A stretch of 64,000 nt of DNA from positions 11,524,727 through 11,588,726 of the forward strand of contig CM056743.1 in assembly GCA_029851415.1 (NCBI GenBank), given 5' to 3'. The notes beneath the pieces are model-generated. The model worked only from the letters and a program-made list of their open reading frames with translations, was not told the origin of the DNA and did not search any database. The DNA comes from Eretmocerus hayati (Eukaryota > Arthropoda > Insecta > Hymenoptera > Aphelinidae). This document shows, one piece after another, positions 30,360 to 43,481 of this stretch (positions are counted from its first letter, which is position 1; every line of letters begins with the position of its first letter). The translations under genes and the position numbers were made by a program.

Positions 30360-33300
30360 ATAGCACTCGATCTCAAAACAGTCCCACCAGGGTTTTTTTC
30401 AACAGAGCATAATGAGCTAAGAGATATATACTTTTGAGTAAGCTGTTGCTTGACTGCAGACCTGATTCTCTAAAATATATTGATTGGACCATGTGGTATT
30501 TCAGCTATCCATATATCCAGCTATTCTATTATGTGTGGACTAAGCGTACCTTCATTCATGAGAATTTGACGAGAAAAACAGAATTCTGAGTTATCATCCA
30601 TCTCCATCGTAGCGCTTGAAAGCCATAGACAATCCTCCCCACATAATTCATACATCAGTGAATAGATTTATAGTGTACGAGGATATTTTAGCCGATTCAT
30701 ATAACTTTTTCTGGTCCGAGAAACAAATTTTACCGGAGCGTATTCATCTATCCAATCCAATCCTACAATTCTGCGAAAATGAACCTCGTCCAGAATGATA
30801 TAATTCGTTTGGTACACATAGATACACTAATTGTCGAGTGCGAAGAGCAAACATATGAATAAGCCCGGTCATTTTTCTCAGAAATATTTATAAACGAAAT
30901 AGTCGCAGTGCAAAATTCAGCCAGGACAACGGTCAGTGGATGAGATGAGTGAATAATTCTCGAGAAATTTGTAGAGTCCGACGAACGATATTCCGCGATG
31001 AAAGCTTCTTTCTGCTTTGATGAATATTTTAAAATTTCCCTGCAAGCATCCATTAGTTTCAATAATCACCTGGTTCATGGTGGATAGAGTTCCGCTCCGA
31101 GTAACAAACTTTCAAAGGATTTCGAGAGACGTTCTGATAAATCCAACTCTGCAATCGAACAGAAGTAACATCAAAAAATATGAAAAGAGCTTCAGACACT
31201 GAAGAATCCAATTTTCGACATTTTTATATCGGAAGATTCCTCATTCATGTGTAGATGAGCTATTGTAGAGAATCCAAATGTTGTTATTAGTTAATTGACG
31301 CCAGTGTTCACCATTAGAATTTCTCCGACATTAAATTCTCGAGTGATTTTCTGTAGCAAGGACGAAACTCCATTTAAATTTTTCTTTGAAAAAGCCCCAC
31401 AGAACCCTCCTTCTGGATAATCATTGAGACTTTCAAGGAAACTCTGAAAAAGGGGTCGAATCACTGTATGTTCTACGACCCTCACTTGACTTTCGTTTAC
31501 TCAGTTCTTCAACAATGAGAAAATGAGAGAAAGAGTCCGTCGAGTGGATCCACTTGAGTCTATTTTCTCTCTTTTGGCGCTACTTTCTATCTCCTGTAAT
31601 TCTTTCACCGATATCTCATTATTCTTTGCCACGAAGCTCAAGCTGTTGTTCAAGCTTGGTTAATTCTTCGCAAATTCCAAGAAATACGAGCTACAGTTGA
31701 TGATGTGTAGATATGGGAATGAAATGAGTCAGCAACGTTCATGAAAGTCTTTCGAGAGAGTTTGACTTCACAAGACTGATTGTGAATTTCTGTTGTGGAA
31801 GAAAATGGAGAATCTATAAGGATTTCGTACCCAAGATAACTGAATAGCTCCCTATTGAATTCGACTTGTAATATTTCACTTCGAATGAGCAGAGAACTGA
31901 CGAAATATCGTTGAGTTTTCAGAGCTTGAATGAAAATACACGATTTGGACGTTGTGCAGAGGTCCTGTGCGTGGGATTGTGACAAGATTTGCTGCAAATT
32001 GGGATTGAGATCCGAATGTCGTGTCAAGATTTCTATAGAAACGTAATTCCTAGGAATTTTTTATTCTATCAGAGTGGCGAGGGATATCTTATATCAATGC
32101 CAGAATCACCACCATCTGAAAGAGTTTTTTCTTCAAATACAGCGTTGCTGGTGATTGGAATTCGTTTTGCTCCGCCAGGTCCGGAGATTCAACAAAAATT
32201 CATTATACCTTCCAATTCATTTTATCCTTTGCGATTCTAGACGGTTTCTATACAAATTCTGATGAATTAGACAATGACGATCTTTGGAGATGAGGAATCC
32301 TTGTCAATTTGGGCGCGAAAAACTGCAAGTGGGATGACACGAATTAGAAAAACCATTCCCGGTTCACCCCCCTTACATCCATTGATTCGGTATTACATTC
32401 TTGTTGATCGATGGATGCAATATGATTTGGGAAAATCCATAATCCTTCAACTGTACTTATCAATCGTATCCACCTACAGTTTGGGATACAGTGACTTTCA
32501 TAAATAAGCGATCGTGTACGGAATTACTGAAACTTTGATATTTTCCATATACCCCGTCGCACGAGAGTTTTGAGGAAATAGTCTGAAAGATCATAAAAAA
32601 CCTGATCGATTCATATATTTTGAACATTCTCTACGTGTTTCTCAAGTGTTCGTGATTAACGTTGAGAATCTAAAAAAATTTTTCAGTCAATCACTTACAA
32701 CTTTGACGGGAGTGATCCGATCACAGAAATTCCCGCGAGATGTAAATGATTTTAAGACTCTAAATCTTCCTTTTCCTCAAATTCTCTCTACAACCTGTCC
32801 TGTTCAAGTTACGGGCTTGAAATGAAAACTTGACATTGCATAGGGTGTCTATGGCGATACTAAAGCATGCACCATTTTGATTACTCCAGGCTCTATTCTA
32901 GTCCAGGGATTTATCGAAAATATCTAATTCCCTGGCATCTTATGTGAAATGATCCCATCTTACATAATATCCCATCAGATTTTGTCTCAAATGTGACCTG
33001 TAAGGACAAAACATGAAGTTGATAATTTTCACAGTGAAACTTGAGAGATCGATATCACCTCGAATAATAGGCAGAATCTGATGGCATATTTCGGTGGATG
33101 AGATCATCCCACGTCACAGTCATGTTGATGAAAATTTCCTTTGATATATTTTGGCACTAGAATGAAGCTCGAAGTAATCAGAGTTATGCATGCTTTGGTT
33201 TCTATGCGATGAAAAGTTTCCATTTCAATATCGTTACTAGGACAGGGAAGGTTGTAGAGGAGACTTAAGAGAAGGTGATTGTTTGTAGGCTTCGGTATGA

Positions 33301-35178
33301 TTTACAACATCCCTTGAGAATTGTTGTGATCGGATCCGTTGTGTCGAATTTGTAGGTAATTGATTAGAGAGACATTTCTTCTTTAGTTTCTCAATGTTGA
33401 TTACGGACACTTAGAGAGCACGTGAAATATATTTGAATTCCATGATTTGATAGATGTGATCTTCGAGATCCTTTCTTCGAAATCCCCGTGCGACGAGGTA
33501 TATTGGAAATACCACAATTTCAATGAGATGCTACACGATTCATTATTCATGAAAGGCACTGTATATCTGAGGATACCTTTGAAACCTTTGACTTTTGCGT
33601 TCACAGCCTAGACAGACTGGTCGTGGAGGGTTTCTATGAGGCTAATATTGCCGAATTATTTTCGTTCAAATATCCTGCGAGTAGTCAACCCTTTAGAAGT
33701 CGATTTGTCAATGTGGGTAGGCATTGAAGTCAATCATGTGCGAGGAAACATCCAAATATCGAGGAATTCACATGTCCCAGTGTCTTGATCTTGGAATTTG
33801 GCAAGATTCCGTGATTGGAGTATATTTTAGCAAGTTCTGTAGTTCTTGAGACTCGTTTCAAATGATCCAAGGTTATGATTTTTGTATCGGAGAAAGGAAT
33901 GCTCCACTTCACTCATACTTGACACGTATGAGATGAGAGGGTTTCAGATTTTGAGGGAAAATTTGTCGTGTCACATTAGATGCTTCTGCTTGTGAAGCGT
34001 ATTCCAAAACCAAAGCAGGGGAGTTTGATTGTATTCTTTGGGTGAAAAAAGAGGAATCGAAGTATTGTAGACCCGTGTGCTTTGATGAGATAACCAGAAA
34101 ATATCAATTAGACAGAAAAAATTCGTCATGACAACATGATGAATCGCACATCTTCTTGGAATGCCGCAGAAGATCAAATATCGACTTCTAAACGTTCTGA
34201 ACATGTTGAAAATAAAATCAAGATATCGTAACCATTCAACCCCGATCAAAGTCCAACTCATTCTTGGATACCATTCGATCAAATGAGGGCTAAGCAGACC
34301 CTATTCTGTGAAGAATGCACCAAGCAACGATGGACCTAACAATCGAGCCCTGAGGATATTCCAATCCTGACTTTTGTTACTATCCTTCAGATCCTAACTG
34401 CATACAGTTCTCACACCTGAGCCATCGATGGAGTTCAATAGCAAGCTGCAATCGCGTACTCCAATTCCTGCAGTTGTGCCACTTTCGGAGTCCGAAAATC
34501 AAAAATTTCCAAGATACCCCCATTTATGAGTAGCTACGTTTGTTATTCAGTTCTATCGTCATCCATGGAGGAATTGGGTATAGGGCATTTTTCAGTTCTT
34601 CGCGAGTTTTATTGTTATGGTAGAGATTATGTCTCTGATTCCAATCCTTCAAGGTAATCAGATATGTGAATTTTCGATGGAATAAAACGTAATTTGAGAT
34701 TCACAATGAAATCAGCTGCTAACTTCGAATATCCTAAGAGTTTTGAGATATTTCAGTGGAGATTTATGATTCCAACACAAAAGTGAAATCTCACTCTTGA
34801 CCAAGATCATTCCTGAAAATCTTGCGAATTTCACGATTTTGGGCGCTCTGATGACGCTTAACAATTCCGTGTAATCAATCTCTGCCTCCCAGATTGAGCT
34901 GAGAAACCAATTACAGAAAATACACCCAACGATTGCGGTTTCTGAGGTCGAGAACGCATGCAGTACTCCTTCCCAGCTCCTTTGAGATCAATACGATTAG
35001 CATTGAAACGCGAAATCTGTGGCTGCATGAAAAATGAGATTTAAATCATCAGATCTGACCTCAAACGATGGCAGCTTAAGGAGTGAAGGATATTCTCATC
35101 ATCACGAAAGTATTCCATTCAGTCAGCCATTGATCAGCCAATTCACAGATTGACTTGAACCAATCACCAAAATATCAG
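30360..35178. other. long stretch without recognised features
   Basis: About 4.8 kb of AT-rich DNA. The longest open frame (31650-32027, minus, 125 codons) has no family signature and is within what chance allows. No terminal repeats or RNA genes are seen. Confidence 0.4.
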
Positions 35179-35402
35179 TACAGTCATCCCTTGTTAACAC
35201 GAACACCTTTAACACGAATTCTCTCATTAACACGAACGAAATTCTTGTCCCGTTGAGAATGCATTGGCTCTTATGGACATTTTTCGAGTTAACACGAATT
35301 TCGAACGATTTTCCGGTCCCATCTGACTCAAGATCTTGGTTAATACAAATTCAAATTCGTAAACAGAGTCAATGTCCGCGAGAAACAGCTCAGTACATCG
35401 CG

Positions 35403-36986
35403 ATGAGTAAGCGCAAACAGTCGTGTATTGATTTGAGCACCAAACTTGCGATTCTAGATGAAGTTGATCGGTTGGTTAAGAAAAAGAGTGAAATAGCTGA
35501 TAGTTTTGGAATTCCAAGATCTACATTATCGACGATCATATCACAGAAAGATAAGATTCGGCACGCCGCTGCATCAGGAATTGAGTTGCCAAAAGTAAAA
35601 CGCTTGCGTGCTGCGCAAAATGATGAACTGGGAGAGGAATTATTTAAATGGTTCTGTAGAGTGCGGGAAAAAACATACCAGTGACTGGCGGGATAGTTCG
35701 AGAGAAGGCTTTAGAGATTGCGAAAGACTTGGGCATCGAAAATTTTAAAGCTTCGACTGGTTGGCTGGAGAATTTTCAAAATCGCAAACATATTTCATCC
35801 CAAGTAATCTGCGGTGAATCTCTAAAAGTGGACGAAAGAGATGCAAACAACTGGAGGAAAGATTTTTCAGAAACTAGGAAGAAATTTGCTCCTCGAGATA
35901 CTCTCAATATGGACGAAGGTGCGATACATTATAATCTTTTCCCCAACAGTACACTCAATCTAAGAGGAAACAAGTGCCATGGTGGTGCCAAAAGTAAACA
36001 AAGACTCACAGCTGTGTTTGTGTGTAATGCTGACGGTAGTGAGAAGTGGCCTATGTGGGTGATCGGAAAATCCAAGAAGCCTCGGTGTTTTCGAGATATC
36101 GATCCAAAATCGTTACCTTGTCATTACACAGACCAGAAAAATGCTTGGTTAGACAGGGTCAGCTCTCGCAAGTGGTTGTTGGATTTCAATAGTAAAATGA
36201 TTTCTCAGAATCGACACGTACTTCTAACAATGGACAACTGCAGTGCACACAACATCCAAGGTTTAAATTTGTCCAACATCACAATTGAGTTCTTTCCACC
36301 AAACACAACAAGCCGATTACAATCACTTGACCAAGGAATTATCAGGTAAGAAAACGTGGAGCCATTGATCATGAAAAAAATTTGAGAATACCACTGAGTC
36401 ATGCGTCTCTCTTACAGATCAGTAAAATCAGCTAATCGCAGATTGTTAGTCCGAGCTGCAATCATGTCATTCGAAAAGGAAGAAAACACTAAGCCAAAGT
36501 GAAATGTATTGGATGCGATCAGAGCTACTGCATTGGCTTGGCAATCTGTATCTCCAGATGTAATAAAAAACTGCTTCAAAAAAGCATGGGACTGTTCTGA
36601 GAACGATGAGGAAGAGATCATTGATACAGTTCCACCCCTTGATACAACTGATTGGGAATATCTGTCTTGCATCAATCCATCATACGTAGAGGTGATCACT
36701 TATATATATATAAATTTACAATTCGGACCTTATAAGTTATCAGAAATAATCAAAAATTCACTTGTTGCAGAATTGCCCGTCATTCGAGAGCTACGTCAAT
36801 GTTGATGAGGGATTAGCCGTATGTGATGAAGGAGCTGACGATTTGGAAAGAGAGCAATTTGATGATTCCAGAAGTGATGAGGAACTTGAAAGCTTACCCG
36901 AACCACCTCCTCGATCTGCTGTTTTAGCAGCTTTAAAAACTCTGAGTCATTATGCTGCCACAGCAAATAGAAAATCGACCATTTAG
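35403..36986 (+). pseudogene. Tigger transposase gene with two introns, lightly damaged
   Basis: The product cuts and pastes the element. The first exon opens with MSKRKQSCIDLSTK and a CENP-B N-terminal helix-turn-helix with SFGIPRSTLS. A second DNA-binding helix-turn-helix domain (CENPB-type) follows up to about 35850. The DDE_1 core has LNMDEG (first D, about 35911), [11 protein letters not shown] (second D, about 36231) and [10 protein letters not shown]. Two short introns can be read: 36346-36417 (GTAAGA...TTACAG) and 36692-36770 (GTGATC...TTGCAG). The last exon is acidic. Damage is small: one A lost from an A-run at about 35668-35673 shifts the frame, and TGA at 36500-36502 is a nonsense codon. 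It looks young but inactive. The start was chosen because MSKRK is the usual Tigger start. Confidence 0.85.
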
Positions 36987-37153
36987 AAAAATTGAGTTTC
37001 GAGTTCCATGTGAAAAATCCTTCGAGATTACGTCAGCAAACTCTGGATAGTTTTTTCAAGAGGGGCGATGAAAGTACCGGAGGTAGTGTCAACGATCAGT
37101 GAATTACTTGCATAACAATTATTGATCAAGCTCTTCAATTTTGATAATAAAAC
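36987..37153 (+). other. Tigger 3' part before the nested element
   Basis: This stretch continues past the transposase stop. In another frame it carries a RLRQQTLDSFFKR-like end, a motif common at the C-terminus of CENP-B-type transposases, so a late frameshift may hide the true end near 37100. Confidence 0.4.
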
Positions 37154-37156
37154 TTA

Positions 37157-38976
37157 CAAGGAGGGTGCCTTCGGATCACCAATCCTCCTGGAACTCTGGG
37201 ATATGTTTTGTTATACCAAAACATGTAACAAACCACTCTTATAACTTGCCAACGCTCCCTAGAATCATCCTGAGTACCAGGGTCAATATCCCAGCCAATA
37301 GGCCTTTTTCAGGTGGATTGATGCATCCATAGCTCTCCATAAGCTGGCTATTCTATGCCGTGGGATTTTCCTTTGGACTAATTAGAATACTTACATGAAA
37401 TAGAGACTGAAAAGAACAAATTCCAGCTACATAAGACTGGTATAGCTCATCTCAACCATGGATGAGGGAAGTTGAGGATCAAAAAACTGGCAAAATTGAG
37501 TTTTTCATCGACGGAATAATGAGTCTGAGAGAATATAAGACTTTTCAATAAACATACATTAATGAATATGATTTACTCACATTCAGAGACCATCACTTTC
37601 CCAATTAATGTTGTCAAATTGCACCTGCACTGGGTAAACTACCAATGCCAGCCAAGGAGAGTCACAACCAATAGCAGATTCTGCGACTGACCTGTAAAAA
37701 TTTGACAACAAAGTATCGTGCTCAACTCACACTCTGACTCTGCATATTTTACACTGATTTTGCATGTTTCTATCCACAAGTTGATCGAAAAAATTCAATC
37801 TGAACTAATCTGAAATAGCTCTGTTGACCCAAAGTTAACCTGATTTTGACCACGTTCAGAACAATGTTAGAAGGAAAGTCTTGTTAAGCACATCAAAATG
37901 AATACTTATCTGAGAATTCCAAACCGCAGGCTGTCTGCCACGGACTGTCAGGATGGTTGTCGACGATTTTAGCGATGGAAAAGTAATCACGTGCGAGTTT
38001 CTCTGAAGCTAAACAAGGAGTGAAAAATACGACACTTTGACTTGTATGACTTTTGTCGTCTGCTCCTTTATAGCATGGCAAACTCTGCCGGTGCAACAGT
38101 TTCTCGCAGACCATCACCTGGCCTGATCTTATTCATTAGTCTGCTTGACAGAAATTCACAATTTACCATCCATCGTCGACAATTAAGCATCTTGAAAATC
38201 CGTGGCTGATTGCAGTTTGGGGTTTTCAGATGAGTACTTATTTTTAGGTGCTGTAGAATTTGCTTGTGATGTTGTTCTAAACGTGGTCAAAATCAGGTTA
38301 ACTTTGTGTCAACAGAGCTATTTCAGATCAGTTCAGATTGAATTTTTTCAATCAACTTGTGGATAGAAACATGTAAAATCAGTGTAGAATATGCAGAGTC
38401 AGAGTGTGAGTTGAGCACGATACTTTGTTGTCAAATTTTTACAGGTCAGTCGCAGGATCTGCTATTGCGGTTGTGACTCTCCTTGGCAGTTTACACAGTG
38501 CAGGTGCAATTTGACAACATTAATTGGGAAAGTGATGGTCTCTGAATGTGAGTAAATCATATTCATTAATATATGTTTATTGAAAAGTCTTGTATTCTCT
38601 CAGACTCATCATTCCGTCGATGAAAAACTCAATTTTGCCAGTTTTTTGAGCCTCAACTTCCCTCATCCATGGTTGAGATGAGCTATACCAGTCTTATATA
38701 GCTGGAATTTGTTTTTTTCAGTCTCTATTTCATGTAACTATTCTTATTAGTCTGAAGGAAAGTCCCACGGCATAGAATAGCCAGCTTATGGAGAGCTATG
38801 GATGCATCAATCCACCTGGAAAAGGCCTATTTGCTGGGATATTGACCCTGGTTCTCAGGATGATTCTAAGGAGCGTTGGCAAGTTATAAGAGTGGTATGT
38901 TACATGTTTTGGTATAACAAAACATATCCTAGAGTTCCAGGAGGATTGGTGATCCGAAGGCCTGGCACCCTCCTTG
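37157..38976. mobile_element. foldback element nested in Tigger, CAAGGRG family
   Basis: Ends CAAGGAGGGTGCC and its complement, with TTA on both sides (37154-37156, 38977-38979). Arms of about 700 bp or more are highly alike, with a centre around 37900-38200. The ends and 3-bp TNA flanks match the 329-bp MITEs in this window, so this is probably a larger relative. There is no transposase. It inserted after the Tigger element did. Confidence 0.78.
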
Positions 38977-39082
38977 TTAGATAGAAATTGTAGTTGTCCA
39001 AATTTAATTAACACTACCTACAAAACAGCAGGAATATTCAGATTTGTTATTTCAACACCATCTATCGCATATTACATTACCC

Positions 39083-39190
39083 TGTTAACACGATCTAATT
39101 CGTGTTAATCAGTTAACACGATCTAATTCGTGTTAATCAGTTAACGCGAACTAATTCGTGTTAATCGGTTAACACGAATTAATTCGTGTT
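39083..39190. repeat. subterminal tandem repeat of Tigger
   Basis: About four tandem 28-bp units with AGTTAACACGATCTAATTCG as core. TTAACACGAA is also repeated near the left end (35194-35296). These are likely transposase-binding sites. Confidence 0.75.
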
Positions 39191-39286
39191 AAGAAGTGAC
39201 TGGAGCGTTCTGGTTAACCCGAACTCCTCGATAACACAAACAAAATTCCTGTCCCGTGAAATTCGTGTTAACGAGGGATGACTGTA

Positions 39287-41686
39287 TTCGGGAAATTTGA
39301 CCAACCTCCGTTCCTTTACGCCACCATTTCTTTGCAACATTGGAAATATTTTTAGGCTCTCAAAATACTCGACGATGTGTGATTCAAATTTTACTGATTA
39401 CCCAAAATTCAATAGTGGAAACGATTATCCGAAAGTGATATCATAATCCTTTCAACTTCACAGTCCTATTATTGTCTCTCTCGGATATCTGTTTCGGATG
39501 GACGGATACAGGAATCAAACGCATCCGGGTGGAGACAAAGGGCTCGGATATACGTTATTCGAGCTTAAATCGCTTGAAAAGTGGATGAAAGGTTCATTCA
39601 TCATTCATACCATTCGAGTCGATATACATTGTTGCATGAATGCATATGAAAATACGAAAATTTTATAAGAGAACAACAATGGGCCAATCACTATCAGCAT
39701 CAATAGGATTACTTTGCGCTTGAAATTCCTCGAATGATTTCATTCGAGATATTCATCGAGCTATTTCTTCTACATCATGCCAAGCTAAGAATGTCGGTTT
39801 CGAACTTGATTTCAGGGTTTTGATGATGAAAAATTATGATTGCTCTGTCCCGCAGGCTCATTTCGGGCGCGCTCGGAAGAGAGACTGTCCTGCGCTAGTC
39901 CAGCGAGGATCATGGGGAATTTTGATTAGATCCTCACGTGAATTCATCCAGTATGCGTGTCAGAGAATATTTCTCGGTTGACTGCTCATCTCGTTATAAT
40001 TTTATTAATTTCGCTCTGTGCGCCAATCTATTGTATTGATCAAGTCCTCATTAGCGTTCACCAGAATAATTAACTCAACCCCAGATTAATTGTTGAATGA
40101 TGAGCCACATGATCTGATGATAGAAAATTCATCAGAAATCGGAATTCTTCGACGGTATTACCATCGTGCAGTCGATAACCCTCTGTTCATAGTATTGGAA
40201 ATTCTCCGGATACGGGGATGCGACGCTCATGAAAGTGGAATGAGATGGAAGTCCTGTTTCTCTAGAGGCAGCGTTAAGTATCCATAATCTGATTCATTCA
40301 AGATATGGAGATACCCCGATGAAACAGCCCTCGAGATAGTACTTGATCGAAAACCTTGTAAGTGAGACTACTGATTGAATATCAAACGAATCCTGCCTTC
40401 TTTCGGTATGACACGGAGAAGATAATCAGGATTGTATTGGAAAACAGTGACCCTGCAATAGGCATTCGAATCCACATGGAAGGTATATCGATCATTGTAA
40501 ATCGGCTCTGAATAAACGCAAGCCAAGATCATTCATTAGAGGGCTCTAATCTCCACTCTTCTTCTGTCTACCATAGTCAACATGCCCGAATTCCAATGTC
40601 TGTGATGATTTCAGATGAAATTTCTCGGAATATCAAAGTAATCCTCTTGATTCCACGAACACATAAATACTTGTGTTTTGGATGAAAATCATAAGGCCCA
40701 AAAATGTTCAGCTTTGCGATTATGTCATTTTGTAAGAATATGTCAGTAGTTATTGTTTTGTTCCATGTCAAGAAAGTTTTCTCAGGTCAGAAAATTATGT
40801 CACAGTCGAATAAATTGAAGCCAAAAGTATCCTCAACACTACAAGTATCCATGACAATATCTACATCCTGATCATATTTTTCAATTCATCCATGCCGAAT
40901 CCAACTTTCAAGAGAACACCATAAGTTCATTTTGCTTCCCAAAGTCGGGATCAATCCAGATGATATCCATGACTGATCTCGCCCTCGGAATGATGAATGG
41001 AATCTCGTTTATCTCACTCTAATGCTGCGACGTGACATACAAAATGCTATGCACTGAGAAGGGAGAAAGAGAGACCTTCATTGAGCCACGATTTGGATGC
41101 ATGCCCGTGGCATCAATGCTGAATCCGATGTATTGGAATTTCTCAAAGCGAGAGTGAAGGCGTCTTGGAGGTAGAAATGGAAACTAGGTTCAATAGGGCG
41201 TGAGCCGATACACAAACGATGAATGAATGCATGAGTATAAAGAACCTCTTGTGTAACGTATCAATCGCTATTGAATGAGATAGTGGAAATGGCTTGTGCT
41301 TGGAATCTAAAATCTACAGGAGCAACCTGATGAATATGAATTTAGTAGGTTGACACTTAATTCCCGGGTTCCATTATTCTGATCAGTTTACGCTTGAATC
41401 TTCCTGATTCTGTAATTATTTGACGGGAAAATATCCACGGGAAGTTCTGGAATTGACAGATCCATAGGAGATATTTGGTGACCATTGATACAGATGAGAT
41501 AGAGATTGAGTCGACGGGAGTGGGTTGGATCATGATAGTTCGTTCAAACGATAATCAAGCGATGAGTGTTTGGAAAGAAATGAGCACCAGTCCAAGAATC
41601 TTTCATTGGAAGAAGTATTTAAAGTAACATGAGATGAGGATAATGATTTTATATCTCATATTATTTTTAACTAAGAGTAGGGTGTA
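39287..41686. other. no gene recognised
   Basis: 2.4 kb of AT-rich DNA with short open frames only. Confidence 0.4.
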
Positions 41687-41687
41687 A

Positions 41688-41760
41688 AATATTTGTTTTT
41701 GAGTTTATAGCCTGATGAGGTCGACTGACAGTCGGAGGAACGTCGCAAATATATGACATC
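41688..41760 (+). ncRNA. degenerate hammerhead-like / Penelope-type motif
   Basis: CTGATGA (41712-41718) is followed by a short stem CGACT-GAC-AGTCG and then GGAACGTCGC. This is close to the CTGATGA...GAAACGTCG block found in Penelope-like element repeats, but one A of GAAA is missing. ATATTTG upstream can pair with CAAATAT downstream. Probably a fossil copy. Confidence 0.4.
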
Positions 41761-41882
41761 TTAACATCTCAAAACAGTGTTTCCACTCTTCGAAACTAGT
41801 CCTCCAAGATCAAGAAAAACCTAATTCATATGTCAATCATCGGGGACAAAGAATCAGATACTCATATTTGTATTTCAACTCA

Positions 41883-41903
41883 CCCCCCCCCCCCCCCCCC
41901 CCC
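41883..41903. repeat. C homopolymer run
   Basis: About 21 consecutive C bases. The length is prone to assembly error. Confidence 0.85.
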
Positions 41904-43477
41904 GAAATGGAACACAACAAATGAGATACTGATCCAGGCATCGTCTGAAAAATTGTTTCCTCTCAATTCTAAATAATATCAACTTTGAAAAGTTCTCAGA
42001 CTTAGTAAACTCTTCACTTTTTCAACATGCCATCCTCGGGCTTGCAAAACTCGCAAAACTGCATTCGCACACATATGCAGAAACTCTCCTCTTGATCCAG
42101 CTAAATGACAAACCTCCATCGGGAGTGAGATCTAATCAAGACTTGACCGGAAAAGTGGGCGGGCTGCGCGAGTATTTTAACAGCACCTCTCTTTTGCTTT
42201 TGCAATGAATAAGGCCTCCTTTTAAGGTTACATGAGAGGAAGGAAATGAACTGAGTGTTTCAACAAAAGAAACCAGTAGTGTGAATTGAAAGACCTCTTG
42301 CGGTTTTAGACTGGGTTTCTCGATTCACCGCCTGTTAGATTGCATCGTTCACTGAGTAGTAGAGCTTTACGTAAAGTCGGACATCATTGGAGTATATACG
42401 GAGTTTGATCATGTTTTTGGCCGTACCATCATTTTTCATTCGTGAGGATGGGTGAAATTTGATGGAATTGGAGATCTCTGGATCTTGATTAAGCTATTGA
42501 AATGTGGGTGATTCTAGTGATTTATATTCCAATGGTTGAAGTCATTTGATATGATCGATCGTTCTAGCGGACAATCTTGCGTGAACATCTTCCGCAAATA
42601 AATTCACTCTTGAGAACTTTGCAAGTAGGATATTGCATTGGGAGCTTCTTGGTCATACCCAAAATTTCAATCATCAGATCACCCCGTGTAAAAGTATGGA
42701 TCACAATTTGGAAATCAAATCAATTCTGACACTTTGTGTCAACAAAAAAGAGAATGCAATCAAGGATTTTTTATCCACAGATAGTCCCCGGTATTTGCGG
42801 TTGATGCGTGTACCCAAATTTTTGCGAATGCCGAAATCGCCAATAGCAAGACTTTGTCCATGTTGGTTTCGGGGGATCACGTACATCGAAGATCGGTTGG
42901 AAGACAAAGAAAATTGTGAGTTGATTCAGGAAACATATCATTCGAGTGAATAGTCTCGAAACTTCCAGTTCATGACGGAGGTGTGGCGTATTGAACTGAA
43001 GAAATTCAATATCAATGTCAATTTACTGCAAGTTTGAGTATGAATATTGGATTTGAGCTTTTCCGGGAAACATGTGGCTTATATCTTGTACATTCCACAA
43101 TCGTAGTATCTGCGGAACTAGTTGTAGGATTTTATTTTACTACTCAAATTCACTTTTTGTTGTTGAGATGCACCCGCTGCACAGTCAAGCAGACGACAAA
43201 CGATGGTAGCCCATACACATAGCTCCGCACCTGTTGTATTCCAATATATAATGAAGTGCTCTTCAATTAAATGCAGATTCCACAAAATACTCAACGCCTC
43301 CTTTACTGACACCACAACATTCATAATTCTATATGTCCATCAAACTTTGATAACCTCGTAGCTGTACCAATACTAAAGATGAGGGATGATTGGATGAGTG
43401 GCGCCAATATCAGCATAAATATGGCTATGATTAATCCAATCACACTGTCGCTAATATGACTCAATCACTCAAATATA
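41904..43477. other. no gene recognised
   Basis: A 106-codon plus frame (42633-42953) has no family signature. No repeats with clear ends are seen. Confidence 0.4.
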
Positions 43478-43481
43478 GTAT

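Larger units (their letters stand above)
35181..39284 (+). mobile_element. Tigger (pogo-group Tc1/mariner) DNA transposon
   Basis: Ends are CAGTCATCCCTTGTTAACAC and the complement of CAGTCATCCCTCGTTAACAC, flanked by TA (35179-35180, 39285-39286). Near both ends TTAACACGAA is repeated many times. A transposase gene (35403-36986) lies inside and a 1.8-kb foldback element is inserted at 37157-38976. Tigger elements use a CENP-B-type DNA-binding domain and a DDE/D transposase, as here. Confidence 0.9.

Noticed and set aside
31650..32027. 125-codon minus-strand ORF
   Set aside because: Length is within chance for a window this size and no family features are visible.
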